DNA from: Pascua guehoae
Taxonomy: Eukaryota; Basidiomycota; Tremellomycetes; Trichosporonales; Trichosporonaceae
Length of the DNA stretch: 64,000 nucleotides
Reading direction: 5' to 3'
NCBI GenBank assembly: GCA_001600415.1
Contig: BCJX01000015.1
Span: forward strand, 561,382-625,381
Under the pieces are notes generated by a model. It had not been told where the DNA came from and ran no database searches. It worked only from the letters and a program-made list of their open reading frames with translations. Positions 37,901 through 49,500 of the stretch are shown piece after piece. The translations under genes and the position numbers were made by a program. Positions within the stretch are counted from its first letter, which is position 1, and each line of letters starts with the position of its first letter.

Positions 37901-40210
37901 ATGCTCGACCTCATCTTCCTCATCCTCTTCATCTACGACATTGTCTCCATCTTTTCATCACATCCATTTCTGCCAGCTCTCGGCCACATCTTGTTGCACC
38001 TCGCCATCCTCGTCGCTGGCTGTGTCGTCATCTTCGTCGTGCTCTTTGTGGTCCTCGTCGCCTACATCGTCTTCTTTCCTCCCCGCCTCGTCGACCTCTT
38101 GCCTACCAACACTGGTCAAATGGGCAACAAGACGGCCAAAGGCAAGGGCAAAGCCCGCGTCGACCAACCCAAACCTGAGGCGAGCGGTTCACAACCTTCC
38201 ACTGCCACACCGTCTGCGTCCAAACAGGCCTCTAGGCCAGCGCCCAAGCCACCCAAACCCACTGCACAAGACCACACCCACCTCCCCAACACCCCAGACA
38301 ATGGCGTGCCCCGGATTTCCAAAAGAATGTTAGAAAAGTGCCGCGTCCCATACACGATCCGCCAGACGCTCGAATGGTTCCATCCCGTCATCGTCACCGG
38401 GCCGCCGCCGACATGTTTCTGCTCGGAAGTGTGCATGGAAGCCCTCGGTGTGCCCCACACCGCGTGCGTGTGCGACTGCCCCTGGTGCGCAGAGGTGGCA
38501 GAGCGGAGGGCACGCCGGCGCGCAAAGATCTGTACTTGGGAACGCAAGTGGAATCATGGGTGTTTCGGCGTCGGTGTCGGCATGGGTGTTCCTCCCTGCG
38601 GCCGCCGCGAGGTTGGAACCGGCGCACACACTGGGTCTGGGGAGAACACGAGCTCGGCGACTGCATCTCTAACCCATTCAAACGGTGAAGCGCACCTCGC
38701 GCCTCATGACAAGGGTAGTACCATGCCAAACGCACCCTCGGCCTCCACCACGACAGACAACAACAAGCCGACCACCTCCACTTCCGCGTCGCAATCAACC
38801 GCCGCCCTGGCGCCCCCTGCGGCCACTACCGCCACCAATACCGCCCACACCGCCTCGAATGCCGCTGCCGCTGCCCCTGCCACCACCACTGCCACCACCA
38901 TTGTCAACCCCTACTTTAGCGCCCCGGCAGATTCGCCCTTCGAGGCGTGCTCCTCCACGCGCAACAAAACACGCGAGGACGCCGTCATCTTCCGCTCCCT
39001 GGCACGCTGGGACACGCTCCTCTGCGGCATCCCCCGCGTGTATCCCGATAAAGCGGGGCGCATGGCGCGCCTGTTCAAATATGCCTCGCAGTTGGACGAC
39101 GAAGAGGTGAGTCACCGATGTGTGACCCCTGTGTGGGATCGTGTTTCGGCGTGCGTCAAGTGCACAGGGGTGACGCAGCGATCGAACAAGAAGAAGACTT
39201 GTCAGGGCATTAGGGGTTTGTGTACAGCAGTGACATGTGGATGACACACCACTGTGTCTCCTTGCTTGGCATAGGATACATGCTTTGGGCACACTGTATC
39301 CTGCCCAGCTCTGGTTTGGTGTTTGGCTCCCCTCTGCGCTTGGACACTGGCCAGACACGCACACCACGCACCGCCACATTGCCACTTTGGACAGTGGGGC
39401 AATGACACCACAGACTCACCCATCTCACTACCCCCCACACCCTGTACCCTGTCGCACTCGCTGCGACACCTGCCTCTAGTCTGCTAACAACCAGCACGCC
39501 GAATTCGTCCACCACTTTGCTCGGTTTGAGGTCTATTCCGAAAGCAACGATGACGCCGAGCGCTACACTGCCGTGAGTTTGTCAGAGTCTGCCAAGGGTA
39601 GACTAGTAGAATGGTGGCCAAGTGACATCCACGCTTCGGTGTCGTACCTCTCATCACCTCCCTTTCCTCTCCTCGTCCTTTCCACATCCTCTGTCAGAGT
39701 GGCCGTCATGTCCTCCTCGGCACCATCCGTCTTCCATCCTCTCGTCCTCCCCTCCCTATCGCCCCACCCCCCTCCAACTCCCCAACTAACACCCAGACCC
39801 TCGCTGAAGGCATCGCCCGGGCCCTCGAAGCGGGCCTCACACCGGGCTATCCCCTCCACGGAGGATCAAAATCCTGCACCTCATGCAGGGGACCATGCAA
39901 GCGCCCCAACGACAAGTTCTTCGCCAAGTTCGAACGGCATAGGTGGCTGGCCCTCGCGATGAAGCACTTGCCCAGCAAGAAGGACAGTGACTCGTCCGGG
40001 TCTTCCGGCAGCCCCAGCGACGGGCTCGAGCACGAGCCTGGGCCTGCGCACGAGCACGAGTCTGGGCCCACGCACGGGATTGCTCCAATCTCGCCGCCGC
40101 TAGCCCCTATCCAGCCGTCCATGCGTGATTGCGCAACGTCTCTCGCCGACGAGGATAAGGTGCGCACTGGAACTGTCGGCAGTGGTGCTGACCAACACCC
40201 ACAGGAGTAA
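37901..40210 (+). CDS. membrane protein with cysteine clusters, unrecognised family
   Basis: Exons are 37901-39106, 39495-39572 and 39797-40210, giving 565 residues; a further 45-bp in-phase intron just before the stop (about 40160-40204) is possible. The N-terminus has two hydrophobic segments (MLDLIFLILFIYDIVSIF and LHLAILVAGCVVIFVVLFVV), so the protein is probably membrane-anchored. A basic Lys/Pro/Gln-rich linker follows. Then comes KCRVPYTIRQTLEWFHPVI and a cysteine cluster with CFCSEVC (about 172) and CVCDCPWC (about 189), followed by CTWERKWNHGCF. A Thr/Ala/Ser-rich linker leads to a second folded part (DAVIFRSLARWDTLLCGIPR, FKYASQLDDEEHAEFVHHFA, FEVYSESNDDAERY) and a late CTSCRGPC motif. 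The cysteines could bind metal or form disulfides. I do not recognise it. Both firm introns (388 and 224 bp) are long for this window. Confidence 0.7.
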
Positions 40211-40728
40211 GAGCGTGTCAAGCGAGACGTGAGACTTCACACGTGTCAGAGTGAGGAGTGAGGCGCAAGTACGAATGCAGTGTGTCTATAGGGCCAGCGT
40301 CGGCCAGTTGGCGATGAATGCAAATGTATCTCTTAGCTCGCATGCTATGTGCATGTGACACGTTGGGTGTTAGTGGCATTGTTGGACGGTCGGTCCGCAG
40401 TAGCAGCTGGGCAATGGGCACTACCCCTGGCTGTGAAAGAAATCGGTGGCCAAGTCCAGGTGCCTCATGCCTCGCCAGCCGAGACCACAGCGAGCGTGGG
40501 GCGGTACCACGGCCAAGACGACGATCCAGTGTCGACGCGCGAACACAGTCGCTCTCCAGCCGACGTCGCCCCAGTTGGCCCAAACCCCACAACGACGGCC
40601 GCGACCCCAGTCGTCCCAGACGCCATAACGACGATCCCGCGACGCCGACGCGCGTGCCACGTAGCTGTGTACATTGTAGTGCGGGCAGCACCATGCCCCC
40701 ATTGATTCTATGTATTTATACACATCCG
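40211..40728. other. convergent intergenic region
   Basis: About 0.5 kb between the stops of the cysteine-rich membrane protein (+) and the RAD5-type helicase (-). Open frames on both strands are short and unconvincing; presumably both 3' UTRs. Confidence 0.55.
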
Positions 40729-43700
40729 CTACTTGAATAGGTTCGCCAGCTCCTCGGCCTGGGCGTCAGTGGGGTTCTGGAAGACGACGAGTACGTTGGG
40801 GGAGGGGAGAGGCAACGGGAAATTGGCGCGCTGGCAGCCAACGCAGTACCCAGCCCAACAACACAACGTCATTACTCACCTTCTGCTCCAAGAGTTCCTT
40901 CCGCGACATGTTCTTGAGCGAGAGATTGGCCAGGTCAGCCTTCTTCTTCTGGATCTCTGCGAGTTTCTTCTCGACCGAGTCGTCAATCATGAGCTTGATG
41001 GCGGTGACGGGGCGCGTCTGGCCCAGGCGGTGGAGGCGGTCAATGGCCTGCGCCTCGACGGACGGATTCCAGTAGGGGTCGACGAGATAGGCACGCGTCG
41101 CTGTCGTGAGGTTGAGGCCGACGCCACCGGCGCGGGTGGATACGAGCATGACTTCGACCTTCTTCTTGGTGCGCAGCTCCTCCATGGCGTCGGCACGCGC
41201 CTCGCGTGTCATGGAGCCGTCGAGGCGGCAGTACCCAATGTCCAGGGTCTTGAGCATTTCCTCGATGCGGTCGAGCATGGTCGTCCATTGCGAGCTGAGG
41301 TCAGCACAAGGTTTTGCAGTGCCCGTTGTGTTGCTGGCACTCACAATACGACACTCTTGACAATCAACGGGAAGCCATCGGCGTCCAGCTCGAGCGGCTC
41401 GTCGTTCTCACCCGACCCCACCGCGTACGGGTCCCAGTTCTTCGAGTACTTGTTGCGCCTCGAAAACGACATGAGCTCCTCCTGGAGAAAGGACATTTTT
41501 GTCGACAGGCTAAGCTCCTCACCAGGCTGCAGCTTCCACTTTCGACGAGTCACCGTGCGCTTTGGCGGTTCGTCCGGGTCGCCTGGAGGGGCGACCTCGA
41601 GAACGTCCCGTTCGAGTCGAAGCATCATGCTGCACACGCCACACTGACGCGACTGGTTCTTGATGTTGCGCGGGTAGGTCGAGTACACTGCCGACTTGAA
41701 GCACTTGAGGCAGTGAATATGCTGGCACTTTGTGAGGATCGGGCGTGACAACCCCTTCTTGCCCTTCTTCTCAAGCAGCTCGGGCTTGTTCGGAGCCTCG
41801 ACGTCGCCGCCAAGACCGATCGAGGGAAAGTAGGGCCCAAAGTCGTGGCCGCACTGGGAACACACGGCGCCGTCGCTCGTGTCCTTGAAAGAGCAAATGA
41901 TAGAAGCGGCAACCGTCTGGCTGAGACCGTTCTTGTCGAGGGCGGCGACGGCGTCGTCAAACGGCATGATGGTGCCGTCATAGTCTTCCTCTGCCACACC
42001 CGAGTTGGGCAGATCGACGTGGTCGCACGTTTGGCGCAGCCGCAAGAGGTTCTGGAGGACGTGGGCATAGTTCTTCGTGAGCTGCTTTTGGGCCATCAGG
42101 TCGTCGACCTCGCGCTTGGCGTCCTTGAACCGCGAGTCGTAAATCTCGCGCTCGTCGGGACGGAGCTTTAGCCATAACTGCATCTCCTTGCGTGGCGGCA
42201 GTTGCAAGATCTTGCGTCCGTTCTCCTGTGTCTCCTTTGTGCGACGAAGACAGCACGCACGCATCACGAGCTGCAGCCGAGCAATGCCAACCTGCTCGCC
42301 CGTCTTGCAAGGCGTTGTAATGTACTTTGTAAACGTCTCCTTGCTGTCGACGGGGTTGAGACGGAGAAACTTGAACAGCGCCCACACGTCTTCAATCTTG
42401 TTCTGGATTGGTGTGCCGGTCAGAGCGATACGACGGTCGGCCTCGAGGTAGCACGACGCCTTGCACGCCATGGTGATCGACGACTTGATCGAGTGCGCCT
42501 CGTCGAGCACAATGCGGAACCAGTCAATCGACTGCAACGGACTGGGTTGCTCGGCGTTGATCTTGCGTCGTGGCGCACGGCCCTTCTTCTTGAGCGCCTC
42601 GACAATGTCGTGTGGCTTGATCTCGTTCTCAGTCTCAGTCTTGACGCCACTCGACGTGACAGCACCAGAGTCGACACCACTGCGCGACGTCTCGCCCTGC
42701 GTCCCCTGCGTGGTCGTTTCGTCGTCCGTGTTGGCTCCCGTCTCCGCCGGCGTCGTATCCTCGTCGCCGCAAGTTGCGCACTGCTTCGAGTATTCGTTTG
42801 CCAGAGTACTGTACGACGTAATGACAATGTCAAACTCGGCGAGGTAGCGGGGGTCGGCTCTGCGGCTGGTGCCGTGGTAGATGTAGACGCGTAGCAGGTC
42901 GTCTTCGTCGACAAACTCATCCTTTGCCTTTTTGGCACGGACAGCCGGCCCACCACCCGCGGTGACAACCTCGACCTTGCCGTCCCAGTGCTCCTTGATC
43001 TGGTCTTCCCAGTTGGTAATTGTCGACATGGGACAGACCAGGAGCGTGGCCTTTGAGCGCTTGACAATGGTGGCGCGGCGGGAGGCGTAAAGAGAGTTGT
43101 CCTCCTTGTCGTCGCGGCGGCGCTTCTTGCTCTTGACCTCTGTTGCGTCGTCCTCGGGCATGCCAAACACCTTTGTAGACATGGACGCCATGGTGAGTTT
43201 TGGCTTTTCCTCGGCCTCGGTAGAGGGAGTCTCGGTCTTTTCAAGCGGCCTCTCGCCCCACTCGCGTGCGGCACTTCGCGTCGCCGCAATGAGCGACACC
43301 ACCGATAGTGTCTTTCCAAGACCCATCTGATTCGTCAGCATTTCTGCCACAGTGGTACACGCCGAACTCACGTCGTCTGCAAGAATCGCGCCCTTGGTAT
43401 CGTGTGGTCGCTCGCCCTTCTTTAACCGGACCTTTTCGCCAGTAATCTTGTTCTTCCAGATACGCAGGCGTCCCTTTTCGTCGCGCTCGCCCTCCCACAG
43501 TGACCGCGAGTTGTCGTCCTTGAGGTCACGCGACTGGGAGCGCTCCTTGCCCTTTGGCCGTTCCTCGGGCGCGGCGGCCGCACCGCTGCCGTTGGATGCG
43601 TCGCCGTTTCCGTTGGCAGCATCGCCGTTGCTGGTGGCATTCCCAGCCTCGGCGTCCATCTCGCCCGAGTCCTTCTTCTTCTTGGTGGAAGCCTTGAGGA

Positions 43701-45991
43701 GCTTGTCGGCACGCTTGCGAGCCTCCTTGAGACTGGTCCAGTCCTGCTCGCCCTGGAGGAGGAAGGTGAGCGCCTTGCGTTGGTGTGGGAAGAGGTTGGT
43801 CTTGATCCACGGTCCCGGGTCACTCTGCTCGAGCTCCAAACCGTTCCCGATAGACTTGAACACCTCGTCGACCTGCTCGCGTTGCACCTCAATCTGCCGT
43901 GCACGCTGCGCTTCGACGCCGAGGGCGCCAAAGGGTCCCATACCATGGAAGCCGCCTGCGCCGCCTGCAAACGCCTGGTTGGCACGCTGCTGAAGATATA
44001 GCCGCTGGGCGTGCTCGCCGCTTCCGTGCGCGTTGACATAGTCTGGGCAGTCACCGTGGCGGTTCGGGTCGTATGGCGGCACAGGGTCGAGGAGGAAGAG
44101 CATGTGGGACGTGAGCGTGTCCGAGATGTATCGGACATTGGAGGGAAGGGTAAAGACCATGACGTTGACGCGGATCTCAAACGCGGGCTAGTAATGTCAG
44201 CAACAAAGCGGACACGGCACCACGACCGCTGTCACTTACTCCTTTGTCGAGCAGGCGTAAAGCAAAGCCCTCGAGGCGACACAGCCCTCGCTGTAGCAGC
44301 GGGGTGATGATGGTGTCGGCAATATGTGGGTCAAGGTCGCCAATGTACACCTGGTGCCCGGCTGCTGTCAGCACACTGTTGGGTGGTTGCAACTCACTCG
44401 TCACGACTTGGATAGTGTCCTTTGAGACGTTGGACCATGGTTCGTCGGGTCGCGATGGTGTGCCCGCTCTCCGAAGCTGAGCGTCAGTACCAGCAGATGC
44501 AAGGTGGTGCGTGAGTCTCCAAGGAGGTATGTAGAGGATAATTTGCGCAGTAGCCGGGCGGCTACCATGACTCATCTCCTCGTGTTTCGTTCACGTGCAT
44601 TTGCCACCCACCTTGAGCTTGACGTGAATCATCTCGGCCCCGCGCCAAGTGACAACATCCCACGGCTTGGTGCCCGGCGGCGCGTCATTGCCCACGACGG
44701 CCGCATCGACGGGGTATAACATGAGCGCGCGCGTCATGAAGGCGCCGATGCAGATTGGCTTTTTGGGGTTGCGTCGGGGAAGCGGGTCTTGGGCATCGAC
44801 ATCGATGGCCGCTGCGCGTGATGACCCGTCGGTCGACGACGACCCCGCAGGTGCCGTCCCGGGGGGCAGGCCCGTTGGCAGACCTGCAGGCATAGAGGGA
44901 ACGGTGGGGGGACGGACAGCGCCAAACATTCCACCTGCACCCGCGCCGAATGCGCCGACGCCGACGCCGTTGACGCCATTGACGTTGGGTGCAAACCCAC
45001 GCGCATAGCCCGCAAAGCCCGACACGCCCGCGGCGCCGGCTGCGGCTGCGCTGGCCTGCGCGAGCTGTGCCGAGATCGAGGCCTGGGTAGGGCGCGCGCC
45101 GAGTGATCCAATATGTCCAGAGGGGTTGCCGTTCGCATTCGCGTTTGCTCTTGCGTTCGGGTGGCCAAACGCTCCTGTGTACGCTGCTGGTGGCGGATCG
45201 GGGGGGACGGTGGGTACCATGGGCACCGAGGGGACCGTCGGGACGGGGAGGGAAGTGGTGCCCGGGATAGGTCCGGTGAGGTTTGCAGTCATTCTGCGTG
45301 TCGGGGGAGTGGCCTTTGTAAAGACAATGTCGTCGTCGTCGTCGAGCAAGTTTGCCTGTCTGTGTACGTCTTGTGCCTGTCGAGCGCCGGGGGTTGGGTC
45401 TGTGCGCGAGCTCCCTTGACCTTGGGTATGTGTGTGACTGCCGGTATTGACAGGCAGTGGCGGGCGAGACGGGGATAAAGGAGAGGTGGACTGTGGATGT
45501 GTGTGGTTGGTGGTGGGGAAAATGGTGGAGGAGGACGACGAAGGGTGCGCCGCCGCTGACGACCAATGTGCGAGCGACGATGAGGCGAGTTGGGAACCTG
45601 GCGGGCCCGGCACTGGTCCACGTGCTCTTGCTTGTCCGTCGAGTGCTTGTGCTTGATGGTTCTCACCAGTGGCGTCACCGATATCAGACACTGATGCGCG
45701 CCCGCTCAGGCCGACTTTGGACGAGGCAACTGGTGATACCCCAATTCCGCAAACGCCCGCCGAAGACACGGGTGGGAACGACGAGAGGCAAGCAGACGAG
45801 GATGGATCGCCCCTGCTCTGCGCGGCAGGGGCGAGTGTTGTGGGTGAGTCGATGAGGACTGGCGAGTCGCGTGATTCTACCTCTGGGGTATCCTTGTTAT
45901 TGTCGCCGTCGGACAGGTCGGTCAGGTCAATGGTGACCTGCGACTGGGGCAGCGGCTCGGACGACGAGGGACCGGGACCGGCCGTGGTCAT
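40729..45991 (-). CDS. RAD5: HIRAN-SNF2-RING helicase, RAD5/HLTF type
   Basis: Seven exons (44612-45991, 44398-44476, 44240-44361, 43372-44187, 41345-43326, 40880-41294, 40729-40776) give 1613 residues. A 390-residue low-complexity N-terminus starts with a SUMO-interaction-like motif (VTIDLTDLSDGD, near residue 20). The HIRAN domain starts at PICIGAFMTRALMLYPVDA (about 395) and continues through VYIGDLDPHIADTIITPLLQ, where 3' DNA ends are bound in HLTF. SNF2 motifs are ILADDMGLGKTLSVVSLIA (about 800), LLVCPMSTITNWEDQI, FRIVLDEAHSIKSS and ALTGTPIQNKIEDVWALF. A RING with wide spacing follows (CSQC ... KCQHIHCLKCF ... CGVC, about 1287-1361). The helicase C lobe has VVFSQWTTMLDRIEEML, STRAGGVGLNLT and DRLHRLGQTRPVTAIKL. 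The family polyubiquitinates PCNA and remodels stalled forks. Introns 43327-43371 and 41295-41344 were placed by restoring DDMGLGKT and VVFSQWT. The N-terminus is longer than in yeast RAD5. Confidence 0.93.
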
Positions 45992-46582
45992 AGGCAAGGG
46001 GCTCGGCCCGTCTAGCGTTCTAGAAGCGTCTAGAGGAAGCAAGAGGGAGATGGTAGTGTGTCGGAGACAAGAAAGGCGTGAATGAAAGAGAAGGAGAGAG
46101 AGAGAGAGAAGACAAGAGAGGGAAGGAAGAAAGGGAAAGGTTGACGAGTGCGGGGTGTTGGAGATTGATTGATTGATTGACTGATTGACTGCTTGTTGCT
46201 TTGGTGAAAAATGCCGAGGCCGAGCCATCTCTCTTTTTCCTTTGGCCAACAACCCACAGCATCCCATCCATAGTCCCCCAGCTATGCCGCAGCGGGCACC
46301 TAAGCTGCAAGCTGTTGCCACTGTACAAAATCTATGGTAAGCTACAGCATGCTGTTCCTGACCGTCCCCGTCGGCCACATGCACACATGCACACCGTCCT
46401 CTCTCGTCTAATCTAGAAAGCCATCCCAGTCGTCCAAAAGTCCTACGTCGCTCGCTGACTAAGCGATGTCGCACAATGCTAGCAATGCATGCAAGACAAC
46501 GGGCTACAAGTGACTGACTACTCGCCTCCAGACATCCGCACTCAAACCATCCCACGCTCCCCCACCTTCCAGATTGCATCTC
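45992..46582. other. intergenic, upstream of RAD5 and 3' of MED12
   Basis: About 0.6 kb with a GA repeat (about 46093-46109) and GATT/GACT tetranucleotides (about 46166-46190) near the RAD5 promoter. The RAD5 frame stays open upstream of 45991 but becomes hydrophobic and serine-rich noise, so the ATG at 45991 was preferred. Confidence 0.55.
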
Positions 46583-49500
46583 CTAGCTCCGACGGCGCTT
46601 TGCATTTGTCGTGCTCACTGGACGGCCTGTCGTCTTTCGAGCCGTGCCTGTCGCAGCACTCGACGTTTTGCGTGGCGCTTTGCCGCCAGTCACATGACGC
46701 GATCCCGTGACTGTTGACGTTTTGGAACCCGTCCGCGGCCGCTTGGCAGCAGGGCGTGGTGGCTCGGGTTCTGCTTCCTGCACATCGTCATCCTCACCAG
46801 ACGAGTCGCTTTCCGAATCAATGACAATTGGCTCAGCCGTCGTGCCGGCACCCTTTGACAGTGTCGACGATGGGGTACTCGCCTTGACGTTGCGTTTGGT
46901 GCGCGTCGCTGGTACAATCGGCAGACTCTCGGTGGGCTCGTCCGTGTTGGTCTCGCGGGTAAACAATAGAGTTGCCGTCTGGCGCGCAATGACAGGCTCG
47001 CCTGCAAACCCGTTGCCTAGGTTACGTTCAGCAGCGGTCTTCTCCCACGGTTGCTCTCCATCCGTCACCTCAGGAACGGCATCACGCAGGACCTGGGGTT
47101 TGAACAAGGCAATTGGGATGGAGGCGGTATCCTTGAGCGGCTTGCTGGCGAGGAACATGTCGCCGTGCTTGGGGATGGGGAGCGTGACCATTTGCTCAAT
47201 CATCTCCCATGGGCGGTCATCGAGCGCAATGCCTTCTCCGTCCACAGCTTGTGAACCAGTCAGAGCCATGGGGCGTAGCGTCGAGACGGGACGCGGGAGT
47301 GCGCTCGCAAATGACGGGTACCGCGTGAGCAGCTCCTGGACACAGCTGGTGGAGAGCTCGTACGCGAGCGCGTTGTAGACGTTGGATTGGGCCGAGGGCG
47401 GGATCGAGTCGACGAGGAAGATGAGGAGATCACGCATCGAGTCGAGGTCCGACTCGATATGAGATCGGCCAGAGAGTGCCTGACGAGGTCAGCAATGCCG
47501 CATACCGGCAGACTCACCACCACGAGATGCAAGAACGCCACCACGAGCTGGGCATAGTCGGGTTTCGGAGTCGTGGGCATGTGTACCTCTGTTGTCGGCA
47601 CCGAGAGTACAAAGCGGACGAGTTTCAGAGCAACCTTGAGCACGTCGCCGGGTTCGGCGGGTGATGCCCCAGGCAGGAGCTGAACGTCGTCTTCCGCCGC
47701 CACCTGGCGCTCGAGGCTCTGGAACGCGACACTAAGTAAGTTCAAGAGGCGGTCGCGTGCAGCCGCCGTCGTAGGATCGAGTCGTTCTTGCTTGCCTGTA
47801 CTGCCAATGACCCGAAGCACCAGATCAACAGCCAGTGATGTGTCTTCGACGGTGTGTTGGTTTTCGGCGCTTAACAGCTGAGAAAGGAGTACGCCGAGCC
47901 GGTCGAGGCCAACAGAGAGGATTTCCTGTGCGACCACCGAATCGGCACCACGGAAGGCCTCGGTGAGGAGGTCCATGTCGTCTGTGCTTGCCTCGCGATC
48001 AAGCGACGAGCGCACAAGACGCGAGAGCGCCTGTCGAGCCTCGACAGGGTCGTCATTGTTGGCAATGCGCATTGTGAGACGCTTAAACTCGACACGCATC
48101 TCGAGCACCACACGTGTCCATCTCCACGCGCTGTAGCGCACGCTGCGATCCAACGACGGCAGAGATGGTGAGCTCTTGACGCCAGGGATGCTGTCAGACA
48201 TCATGAGCTTGAGACCCTCGACCATGCCTGTCTCGAGCGACGAGTCATTGCAGCGCTTGATCCAGTCGTTGGACAGGAATGCGTCCTTGAGAACATCGAG
48301 ATTGCGGAATGCAGCCGTCTTGAACTGGGGCAGGGCTGCGAGGCCGCGGAAGATGTTGCTAATCTGTGTGCGGGTCTTCTCCGGCACAATCTTGGACCGT
48401 TCCAGCACAACCAGGACGGGTAGGTGCTGGATCAGGGCCTCGACGTTGGACGCATGGAACACGACAGCACGTGCCGTCTGCACAATGAAGGCCTCGCGGA
48501 GGTTGGCAGGCGGCAGACTCTTGTGGGCGGTACAGAGTAGGAGTTGTTGGGTAAGAGTGACGGTCCACTCGATATCGTAGACGCGCTTGCTTGATAGTCG
48601 TGGATTGGGCCCAGTGCAAATGGTCGCGGCGTGCTTGAGCTCGGGGAAGACAAGACGCTCCAAAAGAATAAGAGATCCGATTAAGCGAGCAACGACCAGG
48701 GATACGAGTAGTCGCACCACGGGTGGCACGTTGCGTCTTCCAAAGATGTCGGCGCGAGTCGCCGGGGTCAGAGTTTCCACCCATGCCGCAACAACGGGGC
48801 GGAGTGAGCCGTCGCCAGCCTGTTCCACGACCTCCTTCATGTGCGCAACCGCTGCCTCAATGGCGTTGGGCTTGGCATCACTCGCTTGAACAGCCTTGAG
48901 GATGGTCTGCCACCACGTGGTTGACCAAGATGTAAACTTGCCGTGGCGGGTAAACATCTTGGGTGCGAGGGCTAACGCACGTTCCGAGTCACCCGACGAG
49001 ATCAGGACGCGCAGACCGTCCATGCTCTGCGTAATGTCGACTGTGAATGCTGGCACGGGCGGGGATTTGGCCTGGTGGGCAGCGATCGCGGCTCGTACTT
49101 CGTTTTCAGCGTCAGCAGTCACACGTCCGTGGGCCGCGAGCATGAGAAGCACGGCAGCCAGGGGCTGGAAGAACCGTCCCTTGCGCTGCATTGTGCGGAA
49201 GCGCGTGATGAGCGCAGTGGTGATCTGTTTCCACCGGTCCACCGACGTCCACACGTCGGCGTCGCGCTTGAGTAAGTCGAGGATAATGAGGAGGATCTCC
49301 TCGTCTTCGGTGCCGGTGAGACTTTTGACCAGGAACTAGAGGTTAGCTGGGTTGGCTGGTTTTTCAGCTTACATCAGTCATGGTAGAGTAGCCCCTACAC
49401 TGGCGGTAAATGTTCATGATGCGCACGAACGTGCTCGGGCTCATGGGCGGTTGCGACCCTTGTCTGACGTCAGCCAAAACCTTTCTCCTGGTTCGACTCA

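Noticed and set aside
38685..39110. 141-codon Pro/Arg-rich frame inside the cysteine-rich membrane protein
   Set aside because: Shadow frame of the Thr/Ala-rich linker; the overlapping frame has cleaner exon boundaries and conserved-looking segments.
44591..46579. Extension of the RAD5 frame upstream to 46579
   Set aside because: The extra codons before 45991 encode cysteine- and serine-rich noise across GA and GATT repeats; the start at MTTAGPGPSSSE fits a normal 5' UTR.
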